From Verrucomicrobiales bacterium (lineage in GTDB: Bacteria; Verrucomicrobiota; Verrucomicrobiia; Verrucomicrobiales; V1-33), in NCBI GenBank assembly GCA_028293125.1, contig JAQGPJ010000049.1, positions 62,001 through 126,000 of the forward strand: a stretch of 64,000 bases of DNA, given 5' to 3'. Below, one piece after another: positions 1 through 9,610 of the stretch (its first letter is position 1; every line of letters begins with the position of its first letter). The notes beneath the pieces are model-generated. The model was not told where the DNA came from. It was given only the letters and a program-made list of their open reading frames with translations, and ran no database searches. The position numbers and the translations under genes are program-made.

Positions 1-63
1 TTGATGACAGGGAAGGTGGTTGAATTCCACCCCTGCCGGACGGGCTTCCTAACACATATTCCC

Positions 64-426
64 ATGAGCACCCATTCCCCGGTTTTCCAGCGCCTGTGGC
101 GTCAGGGCGATGTCCTGATCGCGGAGTGCGGTCCTCTGCCCCCGGGATGTCTGCCCTTTCAGGGGCGGGTGATCGCCCAGGGCGAGGCCGCTGGACATGC
201 TCACAGGCTGACAGGTCCGCGCGCCTCCGCATCTCTGCTCCACCCTCCCTTGCGCCGTGTGCGGCCATGGAACCGCGCCGAGTTTTGTCTACAGGTGACC
301 GGCCCCAAATGCGTCATTTCCCATCCGGAGCATAGGCCCATTCCACTGGAGCCCGGATGCTATATGATCTGGCGACAGCGGGAGTTTGATCCGCGCAGCG
401 GCGCCTCCCGCACGGCGGGGGATTGA
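64..426 (+). CDS. Small conserved protein with a GEAAGHAH motif, function unknown
   Basis: A 120-residue soluble protein with no signal peptide or membrane segment. Near the N-terminus it has RQGDVLI, followed by a Gly/Ala-rich stretch ending in GEAAGHAHR, and later an HPEHRPIPLEPG-like segment. I recognise this pattern (RQGDVL ... GEATGHAH ... H..I.L) from small uncharacterised proteins found beside DUF6745 proteins. The conserved histidines suggest metal or ligand binding, but that is inference. An in-frame upstream start (TTG at 1, ATG at 4) exists, but the ATG at 64 places the conserved motif at the usual distance. The stop TGA overlaps the ATG of the next gene by one base, so the two are almost certainly translated from one message. 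Confidence 0.7.
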   Translation: MSTHSPVFQRLWRQGDVLIAECGPLPPGCLPFQGRVIAQGEAAGHAHRLTGPRASASLLHPPLRRVRPWNRAEFCLQVTGPKCVISHPEHRPIPLEPGCYMIWRQREFDPRSGASRTAGD

Positions 427-1883
427 TGAACTCCGGCTTCGCTTCAATTTCAGTTTCAGTTTCCGTGCCTCCCATCCAGTTTTCCAAAACCTGGCCCGTT
501 CCGGACTCCGGCACCTTGAACGTGGCGGATCTGGCGTTCAGCGACCCGCGGCCATCCTCTTTGCCCGCCGGTCCACGGGTTATGTCGTCCCTGCGCCTGC
601 GGGGGATGAAACGCCTGACGGAAATCCCGCCACAACTGTTCGCCGGGCATTCCCTGATGCTGATTGGCTGTCCGGCGCTGCGCTCCCTGCCTGTTATCAT
701 ACGGCCTCTGCGGCTGCTGGTGCTGGATGGGGTGGGGATCGAATCCCTGCCGGAGACGCTGCGCTTTGAGGAGGGCGCGGTGCTGGTGGTGCAGAACTGC
801 TGCCACTTGCGGTCCCTGCCCGCCGCGGTGGGGGAAGGGGATCTGTCCCATATCACCATCCGCAACTGCCTCCGCCTGACAGCACTGCCCAGATTGACCG
901 CCTCGGACCGGATAATGCTGGGGAGGTGCTGGGGAAAAACGGTGGATCAACCGCTCCAGGCTCCTGAAATCCGCATCCAGGCCTGTCTGGAGTTGGAGGG
1001 CACTGACGGACAGCTGAACGGAAAGCGGATCAAAATCTCGGATTGCCCAAAACTGGTCCGCATGACCGCTCCCACCGGTGGGTTGGAGCTTCTCCACCTG
1101 AAAAACTGCCCGGCTCTGCCAGCGCTGCCGGAAGGCATGAGCTTCCAAGGAGAGCCGGCGGAGCTCATTCTGCGTGAATGCGGATCATTGGCCGCGCTGC
1201 CTGCCGATATGTCCACCGGCACGCGGATCCCGGATCCGCAGGGCCCGGCTTCGCTGGTGGTGGAGGCTGCTCCCTTTCCGCCGGGAAAACCTCCGGCCTG
1301 GCCCTTCACATGGAGCGTGCGTGTGCGAGGGGTTCTGCTGGAGCCCGCCACGGTGCTGGACCCGGAGGGCATCGATCCTATAGTGGTGCTGAGGCATCCC
1401 AATGCGGAGGTCCGCCGCGTGCTGCTGGAGAATCTGGGCATGGAGAGGCTGCTGTCCACAGTGCCGCATGAGAATGTGGATGAGGACACAGACCCCGGCG
1501 GGCCGCGCCGGCTGATTCAGTTTCAATTGGTGGAGCAGCCCCGCGCCGCAGGCCGGGCATCACTGGCGGATCTCCCATACGCTCCCGCATCGGAGCCTAA
1601 GGATTTTTCTTTGGTGGAGCGCATCGCTTATGGGATAGAGAGGATGATTCTGAATTTCCAACGCCGAAAAATTGGGCTGCCCGCTGTTTCGCGGCCGGCC
1701 ATTGTGTTGGGTTCGCCTCCCGTCCCTCCCCGCCTCGTGTGCTATCTGGAATGCCGCTGCCCCTCCACGGGCCGCCGTTATCTTCTGCCGGTGCCGCCCG
1801 CAGTGCGCACCTGCCGCGCGGCGGCGGCGTGGATGGCCGGCTTTGACAACCCTGACGACTACGCCCCCCTGCTGGAGACATGA
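426..1883 (+). CDS. Leucine-rich-like protein with DUF6745-like C-terminus
   Basis: A 485-residue cytoplasmic protein. Residues about 40-280 are degenerate leucine-rich-type repeats of roughly 20-24 residues, seen as recurring 'L.I..C..L..LP' units (for example CPALRSLP, CHLRSLPAA, CPALPALPE). The C-terminal third has the features I associate with DUF6745: an 'AEVRRVLLE' segment, and near the end 'CPSTGRRYLLPVPP' followed by 'AAAWMAGF' and a terminal acidic ending. The function of this family is not known to me. It starts at the ATG overlapping the previous stop and its own TGA overlaps the ATG of the following gene, so three genes form one translationally coupled unit. The repeat surface suggests protein-protein binding; this is inference. 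Confidence 0.75.
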   Translation: MNSGFASISVSVSVPPIQFSKTWPVPDSGTLNVADLAFSDPRPSSLPAGPRVMSSLRLRGMKRLTEIPPQLFAGHSLMLIGCPALRSLPVIIRPLRLLVLDGVGIESLPETLRFEEGAVLVVQNCCHLRSLPAAVGEGDLSHITIRNCLRLTALPRLTASDRIMLGRCWGKTVDQPLQAPEIRIQACLELEGTDGQLNGKRIKISDCPKLVRMTAPTGGLELLHLKNCPALPALPEGMSFQGEPAELILRECGSLAALPADMSTGTRIPDPQGPASLVVEAAPFPPGKPPAWPFTWSVRVRGVLLEPATVLDPEGIDPIVVLRHPNAEVRRVLLENLGMERLLSTVPHENVDEDTDPGGPRRLIQFQLVEQPRAAGRASLADLPYAPASEPKDFSLVERIAYGIERMILNFQRRKIGLPAVSRPAIVLGSPPVPPRLVCYLECRCPSTGRRYLLPVPPAVRTCRAAAAWMAGFDNPDDYAPLLET

Positions 1884-3263
1884 GCGCACCCGTTTCCCCT
1901 GAGGACTGGAGTGCCGCCCTGCGCGTGCTGCACGCGGCGCTGGATGAGGACACCCTGCTGCCGGACCGCGCCGAACTGGAGCGGCTGGTGGTCCGTGTTG
2001 CCAAGGCCGCGCGCCGGAAACGCCGCGCAGCACCCGCTGCTCCGGAGGAGCTGGAGGACCGCGCCCGCCAGTCGTCCGAGGACCGCGCCAAAGCGGCGGC
2101 GCACGACCGCTCCCTGCTGGCGGGCACGGCCATGCAGCGGGCGCACCTTGAGGGACTGGAGGCGCGCGGGCGGGGCGGGGAACTGCGGGGCCGCTCCCGC
2201 TGCTGCCACATCTGCGGCGCGGACTTCCGGGAAATCAATGCTCTTTACCACCGGCTGTGCCCCCCCTGCGCGGCGGAGAACCGGATGCGGCGGGAGCAGT
2301 CCGTGGACCTGTCAGGGCGCATCGCGCTGGTCACCGGCGGGCGGATTAAAATCGGCCAGGCCACCGCCCTGCGGCTGCTGAGACAGGGCGCGGGTGCTGG
2401 TGACAACCCGCTTTCCGCATGATGCCGCGCACCGGTTCGCGGAGGAGCGGGATTTTGCCGCCTGGCGGGACCGGTTGGAGATTCAGGCACTGGACTTTCT
2501 CGATCCCCGGTCCGTGCTGGTCTTCGCCGGCGGGCTGGAGAAGCACCTGCCGCACCTCGATATCCTGGTGAACAATGCGGCCCAGACCGTGAAGCGTCCG
2601 GAGTCCTTTTACGCCCAGGCCATGGCCCGGCGGCTGCAGCCTCTGCCGCCGGGGGGCGCCGCTCTGCTGGAGGCCGGAAGCGGTTCCCGCGGCGGGGACG
2701 CGGCGTTCTTCGGGGAACTGGCGGTGCCGGCTCCGTGGGCCGGGGTGCTGGATCGCCACGGCCTGCCCTTGGATCAGCGGGACCACAACTCTTGGACGCT
2801 GCGGGCGCATGAGGTGCCGCCCGGCGAGCTGCTGGAGGTGCTGCTGGTGAACGCTGCCGGTCCGGCGTTTCTGGTCAGCACGCTGAAGCCGCTGCTGCTG
2901 CGCTCCCCGTGGCCGGACCGCTTCATTGTGAATGCCACGGGCACGGACGGACGGTTCGGAGTGCCGTCCAAGCCGTCGGAGCATCCCCACATCAACATGG
3001 GGAAAGCGGCCCTGAACATGCTGACCTGCACCGCCGCCGCGGACTATGCCGCGGACCGTATTTTCATGAACAGCGTGGACACCGGCTGGGTGTCCGACGA
3101 GTCCGGCCACGCCAAACGCGAGGCGCGGGCCGCCGCCGGATGGTGCCCGCCGCTGGACATGGCGGATGCGGCGGCCCGGCTTTGCGCCCCGGTGCATGAT
3201 GGGGTCACCGGCACGCCGTATTCCGGGCTGCTGCTGCGGCATTATCATCCCGCGCCGTGGTAG
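1880..3263 (+). pseudogene. Zinc-ribbon short-chain dehydrogenase, interrupted by a frameshift
   Basis: Two frames together encode one protein. The first (1880-2422) has a charged helical N-terminus, a four-cysteine ribbon (CHICGADF ... CPPCAAE) and the start of a Rossmann fold (LVTGGRIKIG). The second continues from about 2394 with VLVTTRFP, NNAAQTV, a conserved serine/asparagine region and HPHINMGKAALNM, ending in a typical SDR tail at 3263. The break falls at about 2388-2397, directly after 'LLRQGA', and a change of one base extra or two bases missing restores the frame. The downstream frame is fully conserved in character, so this is either a very recent mutation or a sequencing error. 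It overlaps DUF6745 by four bases (ATGA). Substrate unknown; the proline- and asparagine-rich insert differs from ordinary SDRs. Confidence 0.75.
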
Positions 3264-3370
3264 CCGGCGGGAGCGGGGAAAGCCGGGCAATGCGGAGCCG
3301 GCTTATGCGGAGGGAGCGAAAAGGGCAAGGCTCGGTCGCCGTTCTCATCGTGCCGCTTTCCCCCTCCGCC

Positions 3371-4825
3371 ATGACTTCCCGTCTTCTGACCTTTTTTCTT
3401 CTCCTCTGCGCTGGCGCTCCCGCGGTGGTCCATGCCGCCGAGGCCGAAGCCGCGCCGGCCCGTCCAAATGTGGTGATCTTTTACGCGGATGACCAGGGAT
3501 ATGCCGATCTGGGGGTGCAGGGGGCGGTGGGTTTCCGCACGCCGAACATCGACCGCATGGCCATGGAGGGGCGGCGGTTCACGGATTTCTACGTGGCTGC
3601 GCCAGTGTGCTCGGCCTCCCGCGCGGCGCTGCTGACGGGATGCTACCCCATCCGCGTGGGCATCACCGGGGCGCTGCCGCCGCATTCCCAAACCGGCCTG
3701 AATCCGGAGGAGATGACGCTGGCGGAGGTGCTGAAAACCCGGCGCTACAGCACCGCCGCCCTGGGCAAATGGCATTTGGGGGACCACCCCGACCTGCTGC
3801 CGGTGCGGCAGGGATTCGATGAATACCTGGGGCTGCCCTACTCCAACGACATGTGGCCGGACAATCCGGATATCGGCAACCGCAGGTGGCCGCCGCTGCC
3901 GCTGATTGAAAACGACCGCATTCTCGATCCCGCCGTCAATGCCGATACCCAGGCCAGCCTGACCACCCGCTATGCGGAGCGCGCCGTGGACTTCATCCGG
4001 CGGAAAAAGGACCAGCCGTTTTTCCTTTATATCGCGCCGGCCATGCCGCATGTGCCGCTGTATGCCAGTGACAAATTCAAAGGGAAGTCCGCACAGGGGG
4101 CCTACGGAGACGTGATTGAGGAGATCGACTGGGCGGTGGGACAGGTGCTCACCACCCTGAAGGAGCAGGGACTGGATGACAAAACCCTGGTGATTTACAC
4201 CAGCGACAACGGTCCGTGGACGGTTTACGGCAACCACGCCGGCGGCGCGGCCCCCCTGCGCGAAGCCAAGGGAACCTGCTGGGAAGGCGGCATCCGCGTG
4301 CCCTTCGTGGCGCGCTGGCCGGGGAAAATTCCCGCCGGCACCATTTGCCGCGAGCCGGTCTGCACCATCGATATCCTGCCCACGCTGGCCCGGCTCTCCG
4401 GAGCGGCGCTGCCGTCCAAAAAGATCGATGGTCTGGACATCCTGCCGCTGCTGACCGGAGAGCCCGGCGCGAAGTCACCGCATGAGGCGCTCTTTTTTCA
4501 CTATGAAAACAATCAGCTCCAAGCGCTGCGCAGCGGACCGTGGAAGCTGATCCTGCCCCACCAGTACCGCGTGGTCAGCCAGTTTGGAAAGGATGGCGCC
4601 CGCGGAGCCTACGTTCAGAAAAAAGCCGGCACCGAGCTTTACAACCTGGTGAATGATCCATCCGAAACCAGGGATCTGGCCACCGCCGAACCCGCCACCG
4701 TGGCCCGTCTGCTGGCCTTGGCGGAGCAGTCCAGAAACGATCTGGGGGACACGCTGACCCGCAGTGGCCCCGGCCCCGGCACCCGCCCCGCCGCGCAGGT
4801 CACTTGGCTGGAGAAGGAGAAGTAA
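3371..4825 (+). CDS. Exported Cys-type (formylglycine) sulfatase
   Basis: A 484-residue arylsulfatase-family enzyme that hydrolyses sulfate esters, probably on sulfated polysaccharides outside the cytoplasm. The ATG at 3371 gives a clear signal peptide (hydrophobic LLTFFLLLCAGAPAVVHA); an in-frame upstream extension would bury it. Residues 33-42 (NVVIFYADDQ) carry the metal-binding aspartates. The CSASR motif at Cys80 matches the CxAxR signature that is converted to formylglycine. GKWHLGD and TSDNGPW supply further active-site residues. Length is normal for the family. The maturase (FGE or anSME) is not in this window. The natural substrate cannot be read from the sequence. Confidence 0.93.
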   Translation: MTSRLLTFFLLLCAGAPAVVHAAEAEAAPARPNVVIFYADDQGYADLGVQGAVGFRTPNIDRMAMEGRRFTDFYVAAPVCSASRAALLTGCYPIRVGITGALPPHSQTGLNPEEMTLAEVLKTRRYSTAALGKWHLGDHPDLLPVRQGFDEYLGLPYSNDMWPDNPDIGNRRWPPLPLIENDRILDPAVNADTQASLTTRYAERAVDFIRRKKDQPFFLYIAPAMPHVPLYASDKFKGKSAQGAYGDVIEEIDWAVGQVLTTLKEQGLDDKTLVIYTSDNGPWTVYGNHAGGAAPLREAKGTCWEGGIRVPFVARWPGKIPAGTICREPVCTIDILPTLARLSGAALPSKKIDGLDILPLLTGEPGAKSPHEALFFHYENNQLQALRSGPWKLILPHQYRVVSQFGKDGARGAYVQKKAGTELYNLVNDPSETRDLATAEPATVARLLALAEQSRNDLGDTLTRSGPGPGTRPAAQVTWLEKEK

Positions 4826-4921
4826 AACCCGGTGAAGGAGCTGGTTAAAAAGACAGAATCCACGGCAGCGGGTTTTTCTTCCCCTCCTTGCGCTGTCGCA
4901 GCGACCCATTACAGTGGTCCT

Positions 4922-5632
4922 ATGAAACGGAAAATGCTCCTCCCCTCCGCCTTCCTCACCGTCATGCTTCTCTGCCAGGCTCCGCCCATGAGCCGGGCGG
5001 ATGAAAAGGAAAGCCAGAAGCCGGATCAGGCCCCGGAGGTGCAGAACGAGGCCAAGGACAAGGAGGACGACGCAGACAAGGAGCAGGAGCCTGATGCTGA
5101 TTCCCCGGACCAGCTGTCGCCCGAGGAGTTCAAGGAGCGGATGAAGAAAAAGGAGGCCGCCGACAAAGCCACGGTGGCCAAAATGATGAAGGTTTTTTCG
5201 TCGCTGGAGGGCGAGTGGACGGGTCAGGAGGAGTTGAAATTCGAGGATGCCTCGACCCCGCCCCTGCAATGGAAGGATCAGTGGAAGGGCGTCTACACCA
5301 TGGGCTCGAAGTATTTCGAGATGACCGGCAAGACGGCGGGTGAGGACATGAACTCCGAATACAAGTGGATCTGCACCTACGACGTTGAGGCCCAGCGCTA
5401 CCGCGCCTGGTATTTCGGAGACAATGCCATCAACCAGTACGTCGGCATGCTGTCCGAGGACGGCAAGCACGTGGTCTGGCGCACCCGCAGCCGTGTCACG
5501 GGGGCGGAAAGCGAGTTCACCATGCAGGCCGAGGGCAACCGTCTGAAGTGCCGCGGCACCGACACCCTGCCCAACGGCGATCTTTTCTCCACCCAGACCT
5601 CCGAATACACCCGCAAGCGCGTGGATCTCTAA
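4922..5632 (+). CDS. Secreted DUF1579-like protein
   Basis: A 236-residue exported protein. The ATG at 4922 yields a basic start and hydrophobic segment (KMLLPSAFLTVMLLCQAPP), then a highly charged Glu/Lys/Asp linker to about residue 85. The C-terminal 150 residues begin with 'LEGEWTGQEEL' and contain alternating beta-strand patterns with 'WKGVYTMGSKYFEM' and 'RYRAWYFGD', which resemble DUF1579 or lipocalin-like beta-barrel proteins. The function is unknown. An open frame extends upstream to 4832, but the signal peptide decides the start. It precedes ribBA by 25 bases on the same strand, though their functions appear unrelated. Confidence 0.65.
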   Translation: MKRKMLLPSAFLTVMLLCQAPPMSRADEKESQKPDQAPEVQNEAKDKEDDADKEQEPDADSPDQLSPEEFKERMKKKEAADKATVAKMMKVFSSLEGEWTGQEELKFEDASTPPLQWKDQWKGVYTMGSKYFEMTGKTAGEDMNSEYKWICTYDVEAQRYRAWYFGDNAINQYVGMLSEDGKHVVWRTRSRVTGAESEFTMQAEGNRLKCRGTDTLPNGDLFSTQTSEYTRKRVDL

Positions 5633-5657
5633 CACCTTGGAAACAAAGCCCAGCCAA

Positions 5658-6869
5658 ATGGCACCAGCATCAGCACCGGGGTTTGACTCCGTGGCGGAAG
5701 TCATCGCGGAAATCCAGTCCGGCCGCCTGGTGGTGGTCACGGATGACGAGGACCGGGAGAATGAGGGCGACCTGATCGGGGCGGCCTCGCTGCTCACGGC
5801 GGAGTCCGTCAATTTCATGATCACCCAGGGCCGGGGCATGCTCTGTGCCCCCGTTTCCCAGGAGATCGCGGAGAAAATGGGGCTGGGCCCCATGGTGGCC
5901 CGCAACCGGGAGCAGTTCCACACCAACTACACGGTGACCATTGATGCCTCCCATGGCATCACCACCGGCATCAGCGCCCACGACCGCGCCCGCACCATCC
6001 GCCTGCTGTCGGAGCCGGACTCCATGCCCTCCGACTTTGTGCAGCCCGGCCACATCAGCCCGCTGGTGGCCCGCCCCGGGGGGGTGCTGCGCCGCGCTGG
6101 CCACACGGAGGCCGCCGTGGATCTGGCCAGGCTGGCCGGCCTGCCCGCAGCCGCCGCCATCATTGAGATCCTGAGCCCCGACGGCATGCCCGCCCGCCTG
6201 CCGGAGCTGCGGGAGTTCGCCAAAACGCACGGGCTGAAGATCACCAGCATCGCCGCCCTTATCGAATACCGCCGGCATCTGGAGACCCTGATTGTCCGCG
6301 AGCAGGTCATCACCATGCCCACGGACTACGGTGACTTCGATCTCTACCTTTTCCGCAGCACCATCGATGGCCAGGAGCATCTGGCGATGGTGAAGGGGCC
6401 TGTGGACGACGGGGAACCGGTGCTGGTCCGCGTGCACAGCGAATGCCTCACCGGCGACGTCTTTGGATCCCGCCGCTGCGACTGCGGCTGGCAGCTTCAG
6501 AACGCCCTGCAGCGCATCTCCGACGAGGGCCGCGGCGTGCTGCTCTACATGCGCCAGGAGGGCCGCGGCATCGGCCTCGCCGCCAAAATCCACGCCTACA
6601 AGCTGCAGGAGGAGGGACTGGACACTGTGGAGGCCAATATCAAACTCGGTTTCCCCGGCGACCTCCGGGACTACGGCATGGGCGCCCAGATGCTGCACGA
6701 CATCGGTGTGCGCAAAATCCGCCTCATGACCAACAACCCCAAAAAGGTCGTCGGCCTGGAGGGGCACTCCCTTGAGATCGTGGAGCAGATCGGCATCATC
6801 CAGGAGCCCAATCCCCACAACGCCCGCTACCTCGCCACGAAGCGGGAGAAGATGGGGCACGCGTTGTGA
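5658..6869 (+). CDS. ribBA: RibBA: DHBP synthase / GTP cyclohydrolase II
   Basis: A 403-residue bifunctional riboflavin enzyme in the cytoplasm. The N-terminal half makes 3,4-dihydroxy-2-butanone 4-phosphate from ribulose 5-phosphate; it shows DDEDRENEGDL (acidic metal site) and GHTEAAVDLARLAG. The C-terminal half opens GTP to the pyrimidine precursor; it shows the zinc site with cysteines in ECLTGDVFGSRRCDCG, the RQEGRGIGL motif and YGMGAQML. Both halves look intact. I chose ATG 5658; an in-frame TTG at 5637 would add seven residues. No FMN riboswitch fits in the 25-base gap upstream. The other rib genes are not nearby. The stop lies four bases from the stop of the convergent ABC exporter. 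Confidence 0.96.
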   Translation: MAPASAPGFDSVAEVIAEIQSGRLVVVTDDEDRENEGDLIGAASLLTAESVNFMITQGRGMLCAPVSQEIAEKMGLGPMVARNREQFHTNYTVTIDASHGITTGISAHDRARTIRLLSEPDSMPSDFVQPGHISPLVARPGGVLRRAGHTEAAVDLARLAGLPAAAAIIEILSPDGMPARLPELREFAKTHGLKITSIAALIEYRRHLETLIVREQVITMPTDYGDFDLYLFRSTIDGQEHLAMVKGPVDDGEPVLVRVHSECLTGDVFGSRRCDCGWQLQNALQRISDEGRGVLLYMRQEGRGIGLAAKIHAYKLQEEGLDTVEANIKLGFPGDLRDYGMGAQMLHDIGVRKIRLMTNNPKKVVGLEGHSLEIVEQIGIIQEPNPHNARYLATKREKMGHAL

Positions 6870-6873
6870 CCCA

Positions 6874-8628
6874 TCATTTCTGATTCTGCGGCTCCACAGG
6901 CAGGGTTTTCTGTTCCGGAAAGCCAGTGGCGCAGAGCCTGGCATACAGCCCGCCGCGGGCGATGAGCTCCTCATGCCTGCCGGACTCCACCACGTGACCG
7001 TGCTCCAGCACGCAGATCCGGTGCGCATCACGGACAGTGCTGAGCCGGTGGGCGATCACGAAGGACGTGCGGTGGCTGCGCAGGCGGTCGAGCGCCTGCT
7101 GGATGAGTTTCTCCGTGGTGTTGTCCACGGCGCTGGTGGCCTCATCCAGCAGGAGGATAGGCGGATTTTTCAGAAGGGCGCGGGCGATGGACAGTCGCTG
7201 GCGCTCGCCGCCGCTGAGCCGGGTGCCGCGCTCCCCTGTGATGGTGTCCAGTCCCTGCTCCAGAAGACTGACAAATCCGTCGGCATTGGCAGCGCGCAGG
7301 GCGTCCCACAGCTCGTCCTCGGTGGCGCCGGGTTTGGCCAGCAGCAGGTTTTCGCGGACGGAGGCGTTGAAGAGGAAGCTCTCCTGGGTGACATAGCCGA
7401 TGTGGTCGCGCAGCCACTCCTTGGACAGTTCCGTCAGGGGGATTCCGTCCATGAGGATGCGGCCCTCGTCGCATTCGTAAAACCGGGTCAGCAGGTTTAG
7501 AAGCGTGCTTTTCCCCGCTCCTGTAGGGCCGACCAGAGCGATCGTCTGGCCGGGCAGGGCCTCGAGATTGATGCTGCCGACGGTGGGGGCTTTCTCCGCG
7601 TAGGAGAACGACACATTCTCAAAGCGGACATGCCCATGGAGATGCTCCGGGCGCAGGCCCTCGGTCAGGTTCACCTCGTCGTGAAGATCAAGAATGGAGA
7701 AGACCCGTTTCCCGGAGACCACGCCCCCGACAAAGGTCTGGGTGAGCGGGCCGATGCGGGAAAGAGGATCAAAGAGATAGCCCCAGGAAATCAGGAAAGC
7801 TCCCAGGGTGCCGACCTCCATCTCCCCTTTCAGAATCCAATACGCCGAGGCCGCCATCATGGCCACGATGCCGGATTCCGCGATCCACGAGACGGCGGGC
7901 CAGGTGAAGGCGTTGGCCTTGGCCACATTCAGCTGCGCCTGGCGGACTCCGGCGCTGAACCGGTCAAAGCGGAGCAGTTCCTCGGGCTCGACGGTGTAGG
8001 CCTTGATCTGGCGGATGCCGGCGATGTTGTCGTGCAGCATGGAGTGCAGGGCGCTGCCGGCCTCGCTGGCGGCTTTGTAGCGGGCCTCGTTCCGGCGTGA
8101 GTAAATCCAGGTGGCCACCGCGATCAGCGGCATCGGGGCCAGAGTCACCGCGGTCAGGCCGGGGTGCAGCGAGAGCAGATATCCCAGCACGATGCTGAAC
8201 TGAAGCAGGCCGCTCAGCGCTTGGTCGATGGTGTCCACGATCACTTTCTCAATGGCCGGCACATCGCTGCCCACACGGGTCATGATGTCGCCCGTGGGCT
8301 GGTTGTCGAACCAGCGCATGGGCAGGCGCTGGATTTTGTCATACAACTCCCGCCGCAGGTCGTGCACCACCACCTGCTCGAAGGCACTGTTGCTCAGGGT
8401 GCGGGCCGTGAAGATCACCTGCCGCAGGGCGATGGCCGCGATGACCACCAGGGAGGCGGGCAGGATGGCATCGAATTTTTTATTCGGGATGATGTCGTCC
8501 ATGAAGGTCTTCAGGGACATGGGCATGACCACCACCAGCAGGGTGCCGGACACCGCCAGCATCAGGGCCAGCAGGGTCCGCCATCGGTAACGTGCGGTGT
8601 AGCGGAGGATGCGGAACAGCGTGCTCAT
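6874..8628 (-). CDS. ABC exporter, fused membrane and ATPase domains (MsbA/MdlB type)
   Basis: A 584-residue half-transporter expected to work as a homodimer in the inner membrane. Residues 1-310 carry six membrane helices, starting RYRWRTLLALMLAVSG. Residues 335-570 are the ATPase: Walker A GPTGAGKST near residue 367, Q-loop (YVTQESFLF), signature LSGGERQRLS, Walker B ILLLDEATSA and an H-loop (IAHRLS). The family includes lipid A flippases and drug exporters; the substrate cannot be decided here. The gene is monocistronic, faces the lipase-like gene across a 205-base divergent region, and ends four bases from ribBA, so read-through from either side is likely. Confidence 0.95.
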   Translation of the reverse strand: MSTLFRILRYTARYRWRTLLALMLAVSGTLLVVVMPMSLKTFMDDIIPNKKFDAILPASLVVIAAIALRQVIFTARTLSNSAFEQVVVHDLRRELYDKIQRLPMRWFDNQPTGDIMTRVGSDVPAIEKVIVDTIDQALSGLLQFSIVLGYLLSLHPGLTAVTLAPMPLIAVATWIYSRRNEARYKAASEAGSALHSMLHDNIAGIRQIKAYTVEPEELLRFDRFSAGVRQAQLNVAKANAFTWPAVSWIAESGIVAMMAASAYWILKGEMEVGTLGAFLISWGYLFDPLSRIGPLTQTFVGGVVSGKRVFSILDLHDEVNLTEGLRPEHLHGHVRFENVSFSYAEKAPTVGSINLEALPGQTIALVGPTGAGKSTLLNLLTRFYECDEGRILMDGIPLTELSKEWLRDHIGYVTQESFLFNASVRENLLLAKPGATEDELWDALRAANADGFVSLLEQGLDTITGERGTRLSGGERQRLSIARALLKNPPILLLDEATSAVDNTTEKLIQQALDRLRSHRTSFVIAHRLSTVRDAHRICVLEHGHVVESGRHEELIARGGLYARLCATGFPEQKTLPVEPQNQK

Positions 8629-8833
8629 GCGGAAAGGGGAAAGTTGGCCGGAGTGGTCGGTAGGGGAGGAGGGAGGGCACCACCCGTGCGGCCGGATTTT
8701 GACTGTCTGATGAAGCGCTGGTCCGGGCAGCGCGTCAATAAGGGAAAGAAACCGGAACGCCCGGCAGCACCCCGCCGGATGAAATTCGGTCAGGACGGTT
8801 CCCGGTGGATTTTTGATAAATCCGTGTCAGAAA

Positions 8834-9610
8834 ATGTCCCCATCCATGTCACCCCGCCGGATTGTTGTTTTCGCCGCCCTTTTGTTCTGTCTGCTCGCCG
8901 CCCCCGCCAGGAGCATTGCCGCCCCCTACGGGGTGGAGGAAAGCGGCGGGGCAGGGGATTACGTGGTGCTGGTCCACGGCCTGGACTGGTTCCGGGACAC
9001 GCTGAAACCCACCGCTGATTTTCTGAATAGGCAGGGTTTTCACACCATCAATGTGCGATACCCCTCCCGGAAAATCGCCTGCACCAGCGAGGCGGTGGAG
9101 TGGGTGGGGAAGGTGGTGGCCAGGCGCTGCACCGATCCACGCCGCAGGATCCATTTCGTGGCCCATTCCATGGGCACCGTGGTGGTGCGTGAGTATCTGG
9201 CCAAAGGCCGGCCTGGGCAGCTGGGGCACGTGGTGCTGCTGGCCGCGCCCAACCGGGGCACCCCGCTGGCCTCGTCCCTGCGCTGGAAGCCGCTGGGCCG
9301 GATCATCTGCCCCGCCGCCTCGGGACTGGGATGCGGCAAAAAAGGCGCACCCCTGACAGAGCCGGTCGCGGTCGATTTCGCCCCTGGCATTCTCATGGGC
9401 AACCGTGCGGGATGGTTCCCTTACTTTTCCCCGTTCCTGCCGGGACCCGATGACGGCGTGGTGCCGGTCTCCAGCGGCCAGCTGCCGGGAATGGCGGAGA
9501 TGCGGGTGCTGCCGACCTCGCACACGGGCATGCCGCGCAATGCCGGCACCCTTTCCGAAACTTTGAGCTTCATCCGCACCGGCCGCTTTTCGCCGGAGCC
9601 CCTGCGCTGA
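8834..9610 (+). CDS. Exported alpha/beta-hydrolase, lipase-like
   Basis: A 258-residue predicted secreted hydrolase. The first 30 residues form a signal peptide (RRIVVFAALLFCLLAAPARSIA). The oxyanion region VVLVHGLDW and the nucleophile elbow AHSMGTVVV are as in triacylglycerol lipases and LipA/PGAP1-like enzymes. An aspartate in PGPDDGVVP and a histidine in PTSHTGM complete a plausible catalytic triad. The start at ATG 8834 is preferred over an upstream TTG at 8813; ATG 8846 is also possible. The substrate is probably a lipid ester, judged from family resemblance only. Confidence 0.85.
   Translation: MSPSMSPRRIVVFAALLFCLLAAPARSIAAPYGVEESGGAGDYVVLVHGLDWFRDTLKPTADFLNRQGFHTINVRYPSRKIACTSEAVEWVGKVVARRCTDPRRRIHFVAHSMGTVVVREYLAKGRPGQLGHVVLLAAPNRGTPLASSLRWKPLGRIICPAASGLGCGKKGAPLTEPVAVDFAPGILMGNRAGWFPYFSPFLPGPDDGVVPVSSGQLPGMAEMRVLPTSHTGMPRNAGTLSETLSFIRTGRFSPEPLR

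Noticed and set aside
2388-2400. Programmed frameshifting in the zinc-ribbon SDR
   Set aside because: No slippery heptamer with a downstream stem was seen; a simple indel explains the break.
5633-5657. Possible FMN riboswitch before ribBA
   Set aside because: Only 25 bases separate ribBA from the previous gene, too short for the aptamer, and no conserved element is seen.
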